From Candidatus Gottesmanbacteria bacterium RIFCSPLOWO2_01_FULL_49_10 (GTDB taxonomy: Bacteria; Patescibacteriota; Microgenomatia; UBA10105; UBA927), in the NCBI GenBank assembly GCA_001781025.1, contig MFJZ01000034.1, positions 1 to 6,648 on the forward strand: a stretch of 6,648 nt of DNA, written 5' to 3'. The position numbers and the translations under genes were made by a program. Positions 6,089 to 6,648 of this stretch are shown in pieces; position 1 is the stretch's first letter; the number at the start of each line of letters is the position of its first letter. A model generated the notes under the pieces. That model saw only the letters and a program-made list of their open reading frames with translations. It ran no database searches and was not told where the DNA came from.

Positions 6089-6648
6089 TCGAGGAAGGGG
6101 GTATCAAGCGAGATGTCAAGCGTGACGTCGCGTTCATTTTCTGGTTGTGACGCGATTTTTTGATAGAGAGAAAAGAATTGGTTTTGGAGCGAGAGAAGTT
6201 TTTCGTATCCGATAGTACGGTGCATCTGTTGATAGGCATGACGTCTCGACCAGTTCCATAGAAAAAGCGTATCAAGCACTGTTTTTCCTCGCACAGACGC
6301 CGGAAGATCGTTCACCACATAAAAGCTTTTTGGTTCCTCGGCAGCATAAAGAATTTGCATCTGTTGACTCGGCGCGGGTGCATAGGCATAAGTCACAGAG
6401 AATGCGTCGATTGACCGGTTAGGAAGCTCATCATTATCCAGCTGGTCACGTATCCACCTTTTTGTTTTTAAGAAGGGTTCTATCTGGGATCTAGCCAGAG
6501 GGATTTGTTGAGGCTGCGATTGACCTTTTAGCGTCGTTCGGGCGAGTACGTCGTCAATTGCTTGCTTTTGATACTCCAGTATGGCACGGGCATACACGCG
6601 TTTTTCCTCTGGTGACCCGTAGAGCGCGATAAGGTCGTGATAGTTTCG
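6079..6648 (-). CDS. Hypothetical protein, C-terminal part (5'-truncated by window edge)
   Basis: I do not recognise this gene. The frame is open to the last base of the window, giving 189 visible residues. The GTG at 6597 is therefore probably an internal codon (it follows GSPEEKR) and the true start lies beyond the edge. The visible part is soluble-looking and rich in Gln, Arg and aromatic residues. It has several likely helices (YARAILEYQKQAIDDVL, and VLDTLFLWNWSRRHAYQQM followed by YEKLLSLQNQFFSLYQKI) and one more strand-like stretch (AFSVTYAYAP to MQILYAAEEPKSFYVVND). No membrane segment, signal peptide or catalytic motif is evident. The C terminus is acidic (DVTLDISLDTPFLEPL). It lies 69 bases upstream of the penicillin-binding protein gene on the same strand, so they may share a transcript, but this alone does not assign a function. 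Confidence 0.6.
   Translation of the reverse strand, partial: RNYHDLIALYGSPEEKRVYARAILEYQKQAIDDVLARTTLKGQSQPQQIPLARSQIEPFLKTKRWIRDQLDNDELPNRSIDAFSVTYAYAPAPSQQMQILYAAEEPKSFYVVNDLPASVRGKTVLDTLFLWNWSRRHAYQQMHRTIGYEKLLSLQNQFFSLYQKIASQPENERDVTLDISLDTPFLEPL

Overview
The window reads as a compact, mid-GC bacterial chromosome segment, most likely from an uncultivated lineage such as the Candidate Phyla Radiation (Patescibacteria/Parcubacteria). That placement is an inference from the gene mix, tight packing and near absence of Shine-Dalgarno sites. No rRNA or other phylogenetic marker is present, so it stays tentative. No tRNA, rRNA, CRISPR array, insertion sequence, attachment site or phage gene was seen.

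Layout. Positions 2-820 (+) hold the C-terminal two thirds of a major facilitator superfamily transporter whose start lies left of the window. Directly behind it, and probably co-transcribed, is an aminoglycoside-phosphotransferase-fold kinase (826-1920, +). Its last 20 bases overlap, tail to tail, a nucleoside 2-deoxyribosyltransferase-like gene on the other strand (1901-2353, -). A divergent spacer of about 150 bases follows. On the plus strand it carries a good sigma70-type promoter and, between that promoter and the next start codon, a perfect hairpin with a T tract that looks like an intrinsic terminator or attenuator. The gene behind it is a complete M29 (aminopeptidase T/AmpS type) metallopeptidase (2512-3753, +). 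After only 24 bases comes, tail to tail, a class A bifunctional penicillin-binding protein (3778-6009, -). Upstream of that lies the C-terminal part of an unrecognised protein that runs off the right edge (6079-6648, -).

How the genes fit together. The transporter and kinase probably form one transcription unit. The penicillin-binding protein builds peptidoglycan outside the membrane, while the deoxyribosyltransferase-like enzyme and the aminopeptidase suit cytosolic nucleotide and peptide recycling. Nothing ties all of them into a single pathway, and I see no convincing undescribed system. The most interesting piece is the leader of the M29 gene: promoter, a well-placed GAGG in front of an out-of-frame ATG, a terminator-like hairpin and a T7 run, all within about 75 bases of the gene start.
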